A DNA stretch of 64,000 nt, taken from Chalara sp. BL73 (lineage: Eukaryota; Ascomycota; Leotiomycetes; Helotiales). Position 1 is the first letter of the stretch. The number at the start of each line of letters is the position of its first letter. Shown here piece after piece: positions 61,464 through 64,000 of the stretch. The translations under genes were made by a program, and so were the position numbers. The notes below the pieces were generated by a model. The model was not told where the DNA came from. It ran no database searches and saw only the letters and a list, made by a program, of their open reading frames with translations. The DNA is taken from positions 1 through 64,000 of the forward strand of contig CAKJVC010000160.1 in NCBI GenBank assembly GCA_918026815.1, given 5' to 3'.

Positions 61464-61720
61464 TTGATAAATTGGCGCAATGCCCCAACACTCATCTTCG
61501 GTGGAAGCGGCAAGGTCGCTCGGCACATCACGAGTATCTACCAGCAGATACCTCTTCTGCCCACCAAAGTCCGCAGCCCCGATAAAATATCAGAGTTCCA
61601 CGCCATTAGTGCCAGCCGATTGTGCAATCCACAGATGGAGCAAGCATCTCCGATCTCGTGAAGAGGTCCACTATATCTGATGCGTCTTTTCCACGGACGA
61701 GAACTGCTACACGTGGGACA
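61464..61720 (+). pseudogene. Relic of an NmrA-like NAD(P)-binding protein start
   Basis: The frame gives NAPTLIFGGSGKVARHIT, the first Rossmann strand and glycine loop of NmrA-like/atypical SDR proteins, then KVRSPDKISEF. After ISAS the likely continuation (PIVQSTDGASISDLVK) is in another frame, so a base is missing near 61617. Nothing of the remaining fold follows. I take it as a decayed fragment. Confidence 0.45.
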
Positions 61721-62194
61721 CTTTTCACGGTTGATTTTTTCATCGTCGCTGTGGTGGCTTGACCGACAGATGTGGAAAATACAACTCTCCTTGTAGAGCT
61801 GACTTCTGTGCCGTTTGAAGGGGTTGTATAACCCGGGGTATGCCGCGGAGTTCCTAGAATGGTTGAAGCTCATAGGTAGTCCCTTTTAGTGCTTGAGATT
61901 TCATACAGAGGCGCTGAAACATAGAGCGGTTACTATGTTGAGGGAATCTCTGCGTGAATAATGGCATACATTTACTAATTCCACATTCTTTGGGCATCGT
62001 CTCCAAAGAAAAAAACCTTGCATGCCTTTTACAGATATGATTAGATAATTTTCTAGCCTTTTGTTCTAATTGCCCACCTCACCTCCTATCTTCCCAAACA
62101 ACAGCAACCTTAGAAATACACTACTTTAGTGTTCTTTCATCTCCTGCTCCTAATTTTCACTATATCGCTTTGGTATCAGCGTTAAGAAACGAAG
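61721..62194. other. Intergenic DNA, no gene seen
   Basis: Nothing recognised. Confidence 0.35.
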
Positions 62195-62404
62195 ATGAAC
62201 TGCCCCGCAATAGCTCCTGATAGCAATAATAACAGTGCAGTGTACTTGGAACTATTGAACCCCAGCAATGCATGGAGCCAAGGCGAGGACAGCTTCAAGA
62301 CCGAAGTAAAGAAACTTGGTGGTCTGTTCGCGGAGAACTTCAAGAAGTACGAAAGTGAGGCAACAGAAGAAGTTATTAAAGCCGGACCAGATGTGAAGGT
62401 ATAG
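62195..62404 (+). pseudogene. C-terminal fragment of PEP carboxykinase (ATP type)
   Basis: A 69-codon frame ends with LLNPSNAWSQGEDSFKTEVK, then KLGGLFAENFKKYESEATEE and VIKAGPDVKV, which fits the last ~50 residues of fungal phosphoenolpyruvate carboxykinase, the gluconeogenic enzyme. The catalytic parts (P-loop, substrate site) are absent upstream. The first ~19 codons look unrelated. It is best read as a stray duplicated 3' piece. The high conservation and open frame suggest a recent copy; expression as a short peptide is not excluded. Confidence 0.55.
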
Positions 62405-63135
62405 ATCGGCGAGGCGGCTAGTTGCGATACATATTTGGGGCAATGAAAATTGCAAGGCGTTTATCAATTTGCTCTGTAGTCTGTAGTAGTACTCAGCGAG
62501 CGGCTCAAGTGCATAGGCATTTGTAAGACATGAATCAATAAATTGATCAGGATGAATTGCTTTTGTATGCTGGAGGGGAATCTGGCGAGCAAGTTTTTGA
62601 AAAGCCAAATGATATCGCCAATTCGAATTAGGTTCGATAAATTATGCTTGCAGACATTGAGATCGTAAGCCTCAAAGATGATAATAAGATATGATCGGCT
62701 CTGGGGCTTGAAAGTGAAGATACTGTGGGATAAATGTCTCTTCAGCATAAGACCCGGTGACTTCAAAACCGGTTCAGCATGTCTCAGTCCACAGCCCAGT
62801 CAGCCTAGTTTTTGAGCTATCATAATCAAGTCCGAGGACACTCTCCCTCTAAAAAATATAATACTCAAGAAAAAGTCGATTTGAATAAGTTAATCATGAA
62901 ATTCAAAATGCAAATTCATAGACTTTGGTCTAATTACGAAATGGAGAGTTCTTATTTGCCGCGGCCAACGCATCCACATGTTCCCACTCACGCTCCAAGA
63001 CCGCCCAAGCGCAAAGATGGGGATGTTCCGTTCGACCACGAACAAAGCCAGCACCACCAGAAATAAGCAAATAGCAACTGCATCCACTCCTGCATATGTA
63101 TCGCCGACGCTGATAGGTGCCGTCAGTATCGCAGT
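62405..63135. other. Intergenic DNA, no gene seen
   Basis: 5' flank of the gene at the window end; nothing recognised. Confidence 0.35.
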
Positions 63136-64000
63136 ATGCCTTCTGAGCAGCAGAGACCAGGCGTTGTCGGCCAGAGATCAACAAGCTCTGTTCATAGCCG
63201 TAAGTCAACTCAACCCAGGAAACTGCCATCATTAGACCTCAAGACATGTCGTGAGATCTGTTGGATCTGCTATCACGTTATCGGTGCGACAATTGCCGTG
63301 GCATAGACCTAGAAGGAGAGTTTGCTACCAAATCTCAACTGCTGACCTTCCATCTCGATTGCAGAACCAAACTCCCCATCAACAAGCCCCGCAACACATA
63401 CCTCGAAGAAGACCCAAAAGCACGTTGTCGGCGGAGGTAGTCGAATACACACAAGAGCGCCGTCTGGCAAAGGTCTACCCAAGCCGACAAAGGGCACGGG
63501 AATGAGGGGTCGCATACGGACCTAAAGAAGCTCACCAAAGGTGCTTCCACCACCACATTAAAGAAGAACACCTCGCATGTTAGCCTGAAGCGCAATCGCT
63601 CAGCCGCAGACGTCAAAAATAGACCCAAATCATCAAACGGGCAGAAGGGGCCTGCATCGGTACATTTCGAGATTGGAGACCAGGAGGACGCGTGGGAAGA
63701 AGCAAGTTCTTCGGCGTCGCCAGCCCTGTCGCGATCGGCAAGCAGAACTGCAAGCCATTCAGCGTCTGGCAAATCGAGCACTAACAACTCGCGACCGCAA
63801 TCGCCCATTGCTACGACTTCGAAACCACAAGGATCAGCGAATGGAGCAAATGCAAATGAAAGTGTGCGACCTATCGCGGACGGAAGGATTATCACAGAAA
63901 AGCTCTTGAAGCGCACGGCATCACATAATACTACAAAAATGTCGCTTGCGACCGCGACCCCGATTACACCTGCGGGCCATTCGCCAGACTCGCTGCATAA
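63136..64000 (+). CDS. DUF3295/Mks1-like regulatory protein, partial, with apparent frameshift
   Basis: The gene leaves the window. Likely exons are 63136..63199 (MPSEQQRPGVV...) and 63365..>64000, with a 165-bp intron. The protein is Ser/Thr-rich and low in complexity, with RIHTRAPSGKGLPKPTKG, later TTTLKKNTSHVSLKRNRSAA, then ASVHFEIGDQEDAWEEASSS and ASPALSRS. The VHFEIGD...W-x-x-A-S block and KKNTSHVSLKRN run recall the fungal DUF3295/TORC1-Mks1-like family. The two halves are in different frames; a change of frame is needed between about 63470 and 63520. This may be a sequencing indel or a real lesion. The start codon is uncertain. Confidence 0.55.

Overview
The window looks like nuclear DNA of a filamentous ascomycete. 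Genes are split by short introns (about 43-220 bp) with GT-AG ends and CTRAC-like branch points. There are HET-domain and NACHT (NLR-type) genes, a dispersed 5S rRNA locus, a Fot1/pogo transposon and a CrnA/NrtA-type nitrate transporter. A leotiomycete is plausible but is only my guess. All gene models were read by eye from open frames joined at splice signals; no alignment or expression data were available.

Layout. 0-1.7 kb: the 3' part of an aconitase gene (+). 1.7-5.3 kb: gene-poor DNA with a 157-bp solo LTR next to a 5S rRNA-like locus. 5.3-39 kb: an accessory stretch rich in allorecognition/innate-immunity genes. It holds a HET gene (5282-7659), a relic of a Fungal_N-type N-terminus (9443), a GH5 glucanase relic (11.4 kb), a fructosamine-kinase-like gene (12.2-13.3 kb), a hydrolase-NACHT-WD40-like NLR (14.0-19.1 kb), an MFS transporter (19.2-21.1 kb), a MYND-finger gene (21.9-23.8 kb), a small single-pass membrane protein (25.8-26.7 kb), a HET-NACHT-ankyrin NLR (27.8-32.2 kb) flanked by two copies of a ~220-bp direct repeat, LTR/minisatellite/hairpin DNA (32.7-34.2 kb) and a second hydrolase-NACHT NLR (35.4-38.9 kb). 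40-48 kb: more ordinary genes, namely an epoxide-hydrolase-like gene with a frameshift, a HID1-family gene with a frameshift and a stop, and an intact NADP-mannitol-dehydrogenase-like SDR. 48.5-50.4 kb: a Fot1/pogo element with 70-bp perfect terminal inverted repeats and a broken transposase. 50.7-52.2 kb: an M20 peptidase/amidohydrolase. 54.0-56.4 kb: a second stand-alone HET gene. 57.1-58.7 kb: a nitrate transporter with NirA- and GATA-type sites upstream. 59-63 kb: mostly empty, with an NmrA-like relic and a PEPCK C-terminal fragment. 63.1-64 kb: the start of a DUF3295-like regulatory gene that leaves the window.

How the genes may work together. The three NLRs use two effector types at the N-terminus (HET, alpha/beta-hydrolase) and three different C-termini (WD40-like, long ankyrin, short ankyrin-like). 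With two HET genes and an NLR relic nearby this looks like a birth-and-death immunity locus. In both hydrolase NLRs the catalytic-serine elbow sits on its own tiny frame-preserving exon, which would allow splicing to switch the hydrolase off. Several otherwise good genes are broken by one base in or near a homopolymer, so sequencing error should be excluded before they are called pseudogenes.
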